Source: Oopsacas minuta
Lineage: Eukaryota > Porifera > Hexactinellida > Lyssacinosida > Leucopsacidae
Assembly: GCA_024704765.1 (NCBI GenBank)
Contig: JAKMXF010000342.1
Span: 157,351-221,350 of the forward strand
Direction: 5' to 3'
Length of the DNA: 64,000 nt
Both the position numbers and the translations under genes were made by a program. The notes beneath the pieces were generated by a model that was given only the letters and a program-made list of their open reading frames with translations, did no database searches and had not been told where the DNA came from. Below are positions 1 through 9,630 of this stretch, in pieces. The stretch's first letter is position 1. Each line of letters opens with the position of its first letter.

Positions 1-1642
1 TTGATCGTTGTCATCCTTTCTTATCAAGCATCGTCTTACCACATTACCAGTAGTCGTTGTGCCACCTTGTGTTGAAGGGATGTCAATGATAATATTGAGA
101 TTGTCTTTAATTAAACTTGTAATGAAAGTTTTAGCACCTGAGACTCACCTAGAAGTTGGTGACCACTTAAATACTCCTGCGTGCAAATGGCTAATTAGAT
201 GTAAAACCAGCCAAAACATCGGAGATATGCATGCAAAGGCGAACTGGGTATGATTTCTTAGTTAGATATTGGTCTGTGTGTAACGTTGAATCTGTTGTCA
301 GAAGATAATGATAGAAACTCCTCTTCGTTAACTTCATCAAATAATACTTTGAGGTCTGTGATGGATCGATTAATTGGAAAACCGTCTTTTACGATATCAG
401 GATCATGGATATGTTTGAATGTCGCTGTGCAGAATTGGCAACATGCACTCCCAGCTTCACTAATAAATCTTAGCCATTTTGCTATTCAATTGTGAACGTT
501 GAATTTCAACTTCACAAAATCCGCTTGTTAGTTCTAAACCATTTTCCGTTATCTCTGTGGACTCCTTATTGATTAGGGTATCCATAAGATATCGAATATT
601 GTCTTCGTTCTCCTGTAGAGCTAGTATCGCAGCGGGTCAAATTGAGAAATGAGAATTTGGTAGAGGGTTTTTCCAAATCAGTTTGTTATTGATGTCGGAT
701 ATGGAAATCACCTTAAACCCGAATAAAATAAAACATTTGTTGAAATATTGGGGTGAGCAGCTTGCTTATGAACTCTGTGAGAGCCAGAACCGTCAAGTCC
801 ATCTGAAATTCGCATCTTTTTAGGATTGCTGGCGCTGGGAATTTCATTGGCAGAAGCAGTCAATATTCTGTTTACTGTATGAGTCAGAAGCTTTTTGTAA
901 GATACAGCAATGCCTACCCGATGTTCTCTATCAACTGAAAAGATGTCATTAGTCAAGCAAATTTGAGATCGATGGGTAGCTAATCGATTGTAACCTGGAA
1001 GCTGGACATCTGAAAGCAATAAACATCTTAAATCGATGTATTTCTTCTTTCCAATTTCTAAAGAATCCATCAAGAACGCACTTTGATCGCAGGTTAGTTT
1101 ATTGCAGACTGGACCGAAGCTTCCCTTAGCAATAATTTCTTTACAGAACTTGGTAGTAGTAAAGTCGTATTCAGTCTGTGAACATAGCATCATCGGGTAA
1201 CAGGATAGTTTTTTACTGGAAACATTCTCCTGTACAGCAACATTTTAAGATGTGTTAATAAAGAGGACAATGGGCTGCGAAGACCTTTAGTTGATAATTC
1301 CCTCAAAGGCTTACGGGTGACCATACTAAAATCTTCTTCGAAAACAGAGATTGATTGGCTAGAAGAAACACTCCCAATCACCATGACTACATCTGAGCAT
1401 TGATAACCTGTACTTAATCTCGGGTGTTTAAGTGATATGTGAAAAGGTATCGCATTCCAAGTAGTTATATCGGCTCATTTCAGGTATTCTCTCCTATCTT
1501 CTCTGAGGGTCGAAAAATTTCTCCGAACTGTATCATGCTCTGTTTCTCCCGAATCATTGAGGACAATAAACAAAGACGCGAGAGAAGTGATTGTTTTGTG
1601 CTTTTGTGCAGTTAAGAACGTGTATGCATCTTCGTTATTCAT
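1..1642 (-). pseudogene. RAG1/Transib-like recombinase remnant, cut by window edge
   Basis: Reading the minus strand from an ATG at 1642, the frame runs to 1190 with one in-frame TGA (codon 56), then continues from 1193 in a new frame to 708, and in several shifted frames to the window edge. Landmarks in order: an HTVNRIL helix, then ISDGLDGSGSHRVHK (about 800), INNKLIWKNPLPNSHF (about 680), a CCQFC zinc-type motif (about 450), SPLHAYLRCFG (about 210) and GGTTTTGNVVRR (about 40). RAG1 and Transib proteins have the same order: an early Asp beside a Gly-rich stretch, a P-x-P-N-S segment, a CxxC pair, an LH motif and an N/G-N-x-A/V-R-R/K motif. The first acidic residue would be in DGLDGSG. Stops and frameshifts show it is dead. 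The C-terminal third, with the expected Glu, lies beyond position 1. It could instead belong to another RNase H-type transposase group with the same landmarks. Confidence 0.6.
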
Positions 1643-2544
1643 AATGAAAATGTGCTAACCAACAACCACAACAATTATTTATGATTTATATGGGCCAAAA
1701 ATTAGATAATTGTGAATGGATTACATTTTAAAATGCCGCAAAAGTATCGTTGACACTTCCTGACACCGTAATTTAAAGAGTATATGTAGAGGACGCAAAG
1801 AGCTATTAGGAAAGTGTAATGGAAGGTTCCGCAAGTGAAGGCAAAAAGTACCAGAGTTTTAATGAAACATGTTTCTATTTATTGCAATTGCACGAACAAG
1901 TTTGTTTAAAATGAGAATAGTAAATTCCATCTGTTCATTGGAGCCAAGAATAACGTGATTTATTATTCAGCAACATAAGAGCTTTCGATTGGTACACTAT
2001 AAATAGCAGGCATTTGATGTGGAGAATCCAAATCATTCAAAATTACATCATGACCAAAAATTGATACCATAAATCAATCTTTCGAATTTCAGTTATTCTC
2101 TCATTGCAATAGACATAGGAGCTAAATGGAAAGTCTATTGTAGAGATGTCAAATGTTTTCCGAGGTTTGTGGGGGTGATGAATTCAAAAATCAACATTAT
2201 AGAGCAATTTGAGATTATATTTTTTCCACCCATTTCCACATGCCGTGACATTGTGTGCTGGAGTAGACTCTCGATAATCAGAATAGCAGGGCAAACATTT
2301 AGTTGTGAAAAGTGTTCGAAATTCATATCGACAAAATGCTATAATCTACTTTGGTGCTTGGTTTTCGGATCGTGTGACCATTTCGGCCCAAATAGTAATA
2401 AATAAGCTATCAAATATGCGAAAGTTCAATTCCAAATTTCACATACGCCTGAGTTATATGAAAATACACTATTTCAGCTATCCGAACACCAAAATGAGAG
2501 TGCATAAAAAAGGTGTTGTGCACTGTAATAGTATAAAAGAAGCA
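1643..2544. other. AT-rich stretch with no recognised feature
   Basis: Only short open frames occur and none shows a recognisable motif. I found no terminal repeat that would close the RAG1-like element on this side. Confidence 0.5.
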
Positions 2545-3645
2545 GATTAAAGTGAATCAAATTTAGGAAATTTTGATCGATATATTCGGGTGTGAACAAA
2601 AAATAACAAATATTTTCTGGACAAGGGATAAATACGAAGTGCATTGTAGTTGATTAGAAGACAAAACATAAAAATAAATAAATATTTTGAAGGTATGATC
2701 AATTATCACAAATATAATGTGATAAATCACACATTTCTCACCTTGAAATATTTTCAGCTCGAAAAGAAATCATGTTATCGCCAAATAGGTTGATATGTTG
2801 GAAAATGCTAACGCTATAAAACGAATAGTATTGATCTAGAATTTCCAAGTTCAACTATGAAGTAATCGAAATATATTTTTGTACAAAATATCAAAAAATT
2901 GTCATGATAAAGTTGGCTAGTTCTTGAGCTACAGCTGAAGCCATGGATTGCACTTCTATGTGAATACTCACTTAAAACTGGATAATCGTTACAGTTATAG
3001 TTTTATCAGGGTACCCAAATTATAATACACACCGAACTTCCTATAGCCTGGTAATACATTATGATGTGATATCTCACAAGAATATTCCGCAATCTATAAA
3101 ATGACAATATGCATTCATGATTGCGTCACGACGAGATATGACATCAAAAAGTATTATCAGACTATGGGAAGTTAGGTATATATGATTGGCCATCTTGATA
3201 GTACTATAACTGTAACGATTATCGAGGTAAAGTGAATATTGACACAGAAGTGAAACCCATGATTCCAGCTGTAACTCAATAACTATCCAACTCTAGCATG
3301 ACAATTTTTAGATATTTGTATAAAAATATATTTGGATTATTAGTAAGTTAAATTTGAAATTAAAGAAAATTGTAAATTTATTGATTTAGCAGTTTTCCAA
3401 CATATCAGCTAATTAGGCTATTACATGAAGTCTTTCAGACCTGAAAATATATTTTAAATGTGGAATGTGTGATTCATCTCATCATATTTCGAAACTTGAT
3501 GATAGCATCAATATATTTGCTATTATCATGAGTTACAGAATTGGAATCAACAATAGTACACTTCTTGATTATCTCTGGGCCAGGGAAATAATTATAGTTT
3601 CTAGTCTTATATTACATAATTCAGGTTTCAGGCTAAAATTTGATG
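2545..3645. repeat. Giant imperfect palindrome / foldback element
   Basis: The two halves are inverted copies around a centre near 3100. Matching landmarks are: 2989-3002 (cgttacagttatag) with 3204-3217; the segment near 2870-2960 with the stretch around 3230-3340; ttgatatgttggaaaa (about 2790) with its complement near 3395; aaatcacacatt (about 2725) with 3470; and gtagttgatta (about 2646) with 3545. Pairing continues into the centre (gatgtgatatctc against gagatatgacatc). The arms are about 500 bp with many mismatches and small gaps. There is no coding capacity. It is best read as an old foldback-type or long-TIR non-autonomous transposon. The outer limits are approximate and I found no target duplication. 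Confidence 0.75.
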
Positions 3646-5020
3646 ACCTCTAACTTAGATGCAGCAAAATTGATGAATTCTTTGTACTCCATCAAAAACA
3701 TCTGCTTGAATGTCCCTAAGATTAAGTTGTGTATATAGATTTTTGCAGAATTGATGAAAAGAAAATTATGTAGATTTCTGAAAGTTAGTCCAAAAGACGC
3801 GAATATCTCACAATGAGCAAACCATGTCGCATCAACAGCTATTGATCTAGATCTCTAGTGGTTCTAGTGAACACAAGAATAGGCAAAGTTCGTTAGCAAA
3901 ATGTATCCATCGATTTTAACCTATATAATTGGTCAAACAAGGTTTGTCAAATCATATCATTCTATGTACTAAGGTAAAGGTAGTCACTAAAATAATTGGA
4001 CCATGGATGCACCAATTTATTCAATTTAAAATTATTCTATATCACTGTATACCTGTAATTACGAATTTATTGGTCATCCCGTCCACCAAATGTCATCAGC
4101 ATGTGTTAAATCTATAAACAGCATCGTCTTTTATGCAAATAGAATAAAATTATCAAATTATGTGCAGTTTATACAAGTCATAATACAATAAACATATATT
4201 ACATCAACATCAACATTCTAAAGGATTTGGTTTTAGTCTTTCTAGCAAACAATATATTTTGTACTCTCCTACCACAATATAGAAACATAATAAGGAGAAC
4301 GTCCTGGCAGGAAGGGCCTCTAGTACCTTTGAAATACACCTGGAAGTCGAAAGATTTGGGCCTCTTAGAATCTTTGTTGATAATTGCGGCTTCGTGAACC
4401 TCAACCTGCTATTTCTCGGTTTCATAAACTCAGGTCTAGCAGCCATTCTTCGTCCACTTGCAATTGGATTTCTCAAGCTAGTTCCATTTACGAACCCATT
4501 CGTTATTATCAACACTCTCTAAAGGGACTCTGCCAGAACGGAAACTATAACCTCAACTCATTGTCCTTCAATAACAAGAAAAGATCAAAAAATAACAGTA
4601 GAGCTCGGATAGGAAATTCAAACGAAAATTGGTATGTGATAACTGAAGTATGTCTTATCCGAATATTCAGCCTATACAATGGATAGGACAATATAAAATA
4701 CATTTAGAGAATGGTATGTACTAACAGAAGTCAGCAAAAGCAGAGTAAGTACTAATCAAGTTGTACTGTATCTACTATAGTGGCTTTTTCTATTTCGTGC
4801 AATGGAAAGTAACTCTTTAAGGACCAAAATACCCTGAAAAATAGCCTGACACTAATATATCGAGCAGGAGAGCACGCTGACTATTCTTGTAAACACAGAA
4901 CTTTCATCGACGAATCATGGCATGTTGAACATGTATTATGGATTGAAAGAAAGGGTAGAATTACAATAATGCACCTAATGTATTGATGACACATTTCAAC
5001 TATCTGTTGGTGTTTGTGAT
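3646..5020. other. Non-coding stretch with a small decayed tandem duplication
   Basis: I see no gene I can support. Overlapping open frames on both strands at 4210-4686 (about 100 codons each) show no known motif and no splice context I trust. Around 4605-4735 a unit of about 80 bp is duplicated: ggtatgtgataactgaagt near 4631 recurs as ggtatgtactaacagaagt near 4711. Confidence 0.4.
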
Positions 5021-5130
5021 AGAACTCGCTGAGAGAGGATCCTCAGGACAAAGTACACAAGATCGGACAAAAACAGACGAAGTTACAAAAATTTCCTAAA
5101 TAAGCCGAGTACTATGGAGGAATTATATTA
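5021..5130 (+). repeat. Dispersed repeat, copy A
   Basis: This stretch is similar along its length and in the same orientation to 58151-58260. Shared landmarks are gaa(c/t)tcg(c/t)tgagaga at the start, aagttac(a/g)aaaattt in the middle, and taagcc followed by ctatgg near the end. It is not coding. Family unknown. Confidence 0.65.
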
Positions 5131-5726
5131 GTAACTATGTTGAAATAATGCTGAGGAATTCTAAACAAACTACTATAGGTAGTATAGGCGGAATTAGGAT
5201 CAATTGGGTGGTCACTGGCACACCTTGAAATCAGTGCACCCAGCAAGATTCAGTTCCATAATAACACCAAAAATATAGAGAGGATGGGCAAGACGTGATC
5301 TCGTCCACCCCGAATCGGACCCCTAGTTGTGCCATTGCCATATGAATGACATATTTAATCTTGTGGAATTTTCACGCTTTTGTCAGTTACCTCTTTCATG
5401 ACTATAATTGATTGCGAAACATTTAAACAACCTATAATGTATGATGTGGCGTTGAAACTGGATATTTAGATCAACGATAATGCATGATTTAGATCAACGC
5501 TTGATGATAATTTTGTTCAAGGGGGATTATTTCCCTTTACTCCTTAATAATTAAACGCGCGAACGAGTGTAGAGAGTATTGGAGGGAAGCAGAAATGAAC
5601 ACGAATGACGCGCGAATCGCGCTATATCAAGTCTTCGGAGAATTGTAAAAGGAACAATAGATATTTTCTAGCAATTCCTAGAAAACAAGTCCAAATTTCG
5701 ACTCAATTTTCTATCAAAATCAGCAC

Positions 5727-5735
5727 CAAAGCAGG
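5727..5735. repeat. Left 9-bp target site duplication of the MULE
   Basis: The 9-mer caaagcagg here recurs exactly at 14491-14499, directly outside the inverted repeats of the element. Nine base pairs is the usual duplication length for Mutator-like elements. Confidence 0.9.
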
Positions 5736-5878
5736 ACGAGTGTTATCTTAGCAGCCGATTCAGCAGCAGATTCAAATCCCCACTAAAACACCTTTTCTCA
5801 AAAAGTATGGGTTCTATTTTGAAAAGGACCATCCAGTGTCAAGAAGAAAGTTGGTACATTTCATATCACCACTCATAA
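5736..5878 (+). repeat. Left TIR of the MULE, outer part
   Basis: Inverted copy of about 14347-14490, for example gcagccgattcagcagcaga against its complement near 14465. Its last bases, actcataa, resume at 8601 after the inserted element. Confidence 0.9.
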
Positions 5879-8600
5879 CACTGCTCAACAATTTTTTTTC
5901 ATTTTTTGTTGCATGAGATTTTTCAATTGATTCTGTATAATTTTGGGATGCTGATTTCAAATCTGCAATCAGTTTCTTTCTGCATGCTCTAGTTTTCATG
6001 CAATCGACAATTTAAATTTTTTCGTTTGTGGTACTTATTTAGTACATAAATCTGATCTCCACCAAATACTTTTTATCTATCAAGCCATTTTTCTTAGATT
6101 GTAGCTGTTACTATGATTTAGTAATGGCTTCAATCTATTGAAAACAAAAGCACCACTCTATTGTTCTCTGAAAACATGACACTATTAGCGAAGTGTCAAA
6201 ATTTAAATAAATCAAAAATCATCATGTGGATTTTTTTGAAATGATTTAATTCAAACAACCCTAAGTGATTGTAGTGAAGTATCGTGGATAGATGCAGCAG
6301 AATAGGCATTTAAGCTGTATTTTTCCGCTCGTCTGCTGGTAGCCTTAATTAGAACCAAGGTTTTGTTATTCAGTTTGTTTGTGTTAAGTTACATAGATAT
6401 CAACAGACTTTCTTTCGATTCTTAACTCTTCAGATTTGATCATGGCTTCTTCTAGTAGACATAAATGCAAAAATAACCCTGATTCATTTTGTTACATCTG
6501 TGGTGTGTATACGCTTTCGCGTCAAAGACGAAATATAACATCGTTTGTGAAGCGTGCCTACATAGCATACTTTGGTATCCCTCTTGGTGATCAAGATAAG
6601 AAATGGTCTCCTCATATTGTGTGCCATAACTGCGAAGAAATGCTCCGAGACTGGACAAAAGGAAAGCGGAAGGGTCTGCCTTTTGCCATTCCAATTGTGT
6701 GGCCTGAACCCCAAGACCACACGACTGACTGCTACTTTTGCATGGTCAATACAAAAGGTGTTGGCAAGAAGAGCCGACAAACGCTTTCTTATCCTAGTAT
6801 ACCATCAGCTATGCGACCTGTCCCGCACTCTGATAGACTTCCTCCTCCGGTTTTTAGTGGTTTTGCTTTTCCTAATGATGAAGAAACTAAATTGGAAAGG
6901 GAAGAGATCGTAGAGATGGAATATCAAAAAACAGACACAGAATCAGAATCTGAAGATTCTTCTTGTGAAACCAGAGTAACTGTCCAGCAGTTTAATCAAT
7001 CAGAACTGAATGACTTAGTACGTGATTTAGATCTGCCCAAGCAAGCAGCTGAGCTCTTAGCCTCCAGGCTCAAAGAAAAACAGGCGCTGGATCAATCTGT
7101 AAAGGTTTCCTTTTTTCGAAAAAGAGAAGAATTCCTTCTGCCTTATTTTTCAGTAGAAAATAAGCTGGTATATTGCAACGATATTCCTGGTCTTCTCGGA
7201 CAACTGGGTATCTCCTCATATGATCCAGGAGAATGGCGATTGTTTTTGGACAGTTCCAAGCGCAGCCTCAAGTGTGTTCTTTTACACAATGGAAATGTTT
7301 ATGGAGCTGTTCCAGTTGGTCACTCCACTGTCTTGAAGGAACAGCATGATGACATTAGAATTGTTATGGATTTACTCGGATATCATGATCACAACTGGAT
7401 CATTTGTGTTGACCTCAAAATGGTTAGTTTTCTGCTAGGTCAGCAAAAAGGATACACTAAATTTCCATGTTATCTGTGCATGTGGGACAGCAGAGCACGT
7501 GAAAAACATTGGATACAGAAGGAGTGGCCCTTACGTGGAACATTTCAAGCTGGCATGCCTAACGTAACACACGACCCGATCGTAAACAGAGACAAAATTG
7601 TTTTTCCACCCCTGCACATCAAGCTAGGTCTGATGAAACAGTTCGTTAAAGCCCTAAATCCTGACAATGAATCCTTTCATCATCTTGTGTATACTTTCCC
7701 TGCTTTGTCATATGATAAAATCAAAGCAGGAGTGTTTGATGGACCACAGATACGTACACTTATTCGCGACAAAAACTTCATTCAGAAAATGAATGTCAGG
7801 GAGAAAGCTGCATGGCTATCTTTTGTGGATGTTATACAGAACTTTCTTGGTAACAGAAAAGCTCCAAACTATGAAATGCTTGTATCCAAGATACTCTCAG
7901 GGTTTCGTGATTTGGGATGCAACATGAGCATAAAAGTACATTTTCTGTACAGCCACCTGGACAAATTCCCTGAAAACCTTGGGGCTGTCAGTGACGAACA
8001 GGGAGAGCGTTTCCACCAGGATCTTATGACAGTGGAAGAACGTTACCAAGGTCGATGGGATCGACATATGATGGCAGACTATTGTTGGGGCATTAAACGT
8101 GACTGTCCTCACAAAGCGTACAAACGCAGAAGTTATAAGAGGAAATTTTGTCCAGATTTGTAGAATATTTGAATCTTTTGCATCTTGTCATTGATCGCTT
8201 TAAGTTACTATTGAAGATTGCCATCGTTCTTTTCTACGTTATTTTGCAAAAAAAAATAAATTTTTACATGCATATTACCAGCAAAACTGTTGTTTTTTAC
8301 ATTTTTTAAAACATTTGTTGCCCATCTGTCTACAAATACAATTTCTATTGGCAACATAAAAGTTTTTTGGCACCTATTTTTGTTTTGAGGCTAGTTATCC
8401 AACTGTAAGCAGAACATCATTTGACAAATCATGTCACTTTTTCAAAAAATATGAATTTTGTGCAAAAAAATTAAAAATCTCGATTTGCAAAAAATCTAGA
8501 GCTTGCGGAAAAAAACTAAGGTCGGATTCGGATTCAGCGCCCCAATATTAGGTAAAAACAAGTGTTGGTAGAAATGCAACAAAATTTTTGTTGAGGAGTG
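5879..8600 (+). mobile_element. CMC/Chapaev3-like DNA transposon with intact gene
   Basis: The ends are cactgctcaacaa at 5879 and its near-complement ttgttgaggagtg ending at 8600. Inside them is a long subterminal inverted repeat of about 130 bp (gctgatttcaaatctgcaatcag on the left against gctgaatccgaatccgacct in the complement of the right). The insertion split the MULE inverted repeat, so the intact right arm serves as an empty site: actcataatcgcc there equals actcataa plus taatcacc here. The target duplication is therefore exactly 3 bp, TAA. CAC termini plus a 3-bp duplication are known for the CACTA/Mirage/Chapaev group, Chapaev3 in particular. That family name is inference. The single gene is intact, so this is the youngest-looking element here. 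Confidence 0.8.
6436..8163 (+). CDS. Transposase-like protein, zinc-finger N-terminus plus RNase H-like core
   Basis: This is an intact 575-codon frame, the longest in the window. The N-terminus has C19-x2-C22 and C63-x2-C66 around a LGDQDK turn, resembling a ZAD-like zinc finger, then C99-x2-C102. An acidic linker (about 155-180) leads to the core. Candidate catalytic residues are D272 (LFLDSSKRSL), D326 (CVDLKM) and E524 (SDEQGERFHQD), with an inserted CxxC (C345, C348) between the second Asp and the Glu. The layout resembles RNase H-fold transposases with an insertion domain. The frame could open at M1 or M3; neither has other support. An AATAAA lies near 8255. The TIRs around it show it is the gene of the surrounding transposon. 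A second copy is at 17760-19411, about half identical by eye with the same cysteines. No stop or frameshift is seen, so it may be functional. Confidence 0.85.
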   Translation: MIMASSSRHKCKNNPDSFCYICGVYTLSRQRRNITSFVKRAYIAYFGIPLGDQDKKWSPHIVCHNCEEMLRDWTKGKRKGLPFAIPIVWPEPQDHTTDCYFCMVNTKGVGKKSRQTLSYPSIPSAMRPVPHSDRLPPPVFSGFAFPNDEETKLEREEIVEMEYQKTDTESESEDSSCETRVTVQQFNQSELNDLVRDLDLPKQAAELLASRLKEKQALDQSVKVSFFRKREEFLLPYFSVENKLVYCNDIPGLLGQLGISSYDPGEWRLFLDSSKRSLKCVLLHNGNVYGAVPVGHSTVLKEQHDDIRIVMDLLGYHDHNWIICVDLKMVSFLLGQQKGYTKFPCYLCMWDSRAREKHWIQKEWPLRGTFQAGMPNVTHDPIVNRDKIVFPPLHIKLGLMKQFVKALNPDNESFHHLVYTFPALSYDKIKAGVFDGPQIRTLIRDKNFIQKMNVREKAAWLSFVDVIQNFLGNRKAPNYEMLVSKILSGFRDLGCNMSIKVHFLYSHLDKFPENLGAVSDEQGERFHQDLMTVEERYQGRWDRHMMADYCWGIKRDCPHKAYKRRSYKRKFCPDL

Positions 8601-8603
8601 TAA

Positions 8604-8824
8604 TCACCAAATTTTATGATGAGTAAGCAATTTTGCATTACATTATGGTCGAGGTTTTTTTATTAATATCTCCTGAAATAATTGTGATAACAACTTATCA
8701 TTTTAATCATATTTACATCTCACTTGGTACATTGTGCATATCCAATTTGAAATTAAAATAATTATTTTTGAAAAAGTTACTACCGCCACAACTTTACATA
8801 GGAATTACATAGACGACCAGTTTT
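8604..8824 (+). repeat. Left TIR of the MULE, inner part
   Basis: Inverted copy of 14127 to about 14346, for example aggaattacatagacgacca near 8800 against tggtcgtctatgtaattcct near 14131. Together with 5736-5878 it makes up the whole left repeat. Confidence 0.9.
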
Positions 8825-9630
8825 TGCTTGATGATTGTATGCTTTGTAGCTATGTATTGATTACTTGAATATTTTTAATATAAATTTACTTATGATGACT
8901 AATTTCTTGAAGTCAAATGTATTCCTTCTCAATTATTAGGACCAGTTATGTCAGTTTAGATTTTTGAACTTAGTATTAAGTTAAGAATGTAATATCAATC
9001 AACAAGCATTTGTAACTGTAACTGATTTATTTCGTTTCTCATGACCTTAATACTCTTGATATTCTTCAACTTTATTTTATTTAAACTTCATTTCTTCCAC
9101 AAATTTTTTTCATTACAACAGTCCTACTAAATTTCATTCAAATTCAATCATGTGAGTATCTTTCTTAATTAATTTTTTAATACTACACAGTCCACTCCCG
9201 TTATATCGAAGTCTGAGATTATACAAATATAGTCACAAATTGTTAAAGAAACATAAATGTCATCAGTTATATTGAAATCCGCGTATATAGAAGTAATTAT
9301 TGCAGTTCCTTGCTTCCGATATAAGAGAAGTTGACTGTAGTTATATGCAAATGTGTCAGAAAATTAGTCGTTCTTTTTGGCATAGATTGTGTTTTTATTT
9401 CGAACCATGACATCTCTGGAACAATTTGTAGCTGCAATTACCCAACTGGGCTACAATGATTTTGATAAACTTAAGGTACCCTTGGATAACGGAGACAGGC
9501 GAAGGGCGAAGTCAGTATAGGGGAAGTTATCCATCCTCATGTTCAATAAGAATAACCAAACACACGTGCTCCTCTCTACTTAAAATAGAAACTAAATCGC
9601 AATCATTTTCAACATTATATAAAACAAAGT
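8825..9630. other. MULE interior, non-coding, with a small MITE
   Basis: This lies between the inner end of the left TIR and the first transposase codons. It probably held the promoter and leader of the MULE gene. I see no clear promoter element. The only structured piece is the pogo-like MITE at 9188-9337. Confidence 0.5.
9188..9337. mobile_element. pogo/Tigger-like MITE (150 bp)
   Basis: The left end cagtccactcccgttatatcg pairs with the complement of the right end, cagtcaacttctcttatatcg. A TA follows the right end, and a TA lies two bases before the left end. The CAGT start with a TTATA(T/C)CG core is typical of pogo-group termini. It has no coding capacity and interrupts the MULE leader. 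Confidence 0.65.

Noticed and set aside
4210-4686. Overlapping 100-codon frames on both strands
   Set aside because: No motif, no splice context and no homologue that I recognise; mirrored frames of this length are expected by chance.
6452-6913. Minus-strand and shifted frames inside the intact zinc-finger transposase gene
   Set aside because: They are shadows of the 6436-8163 frame.
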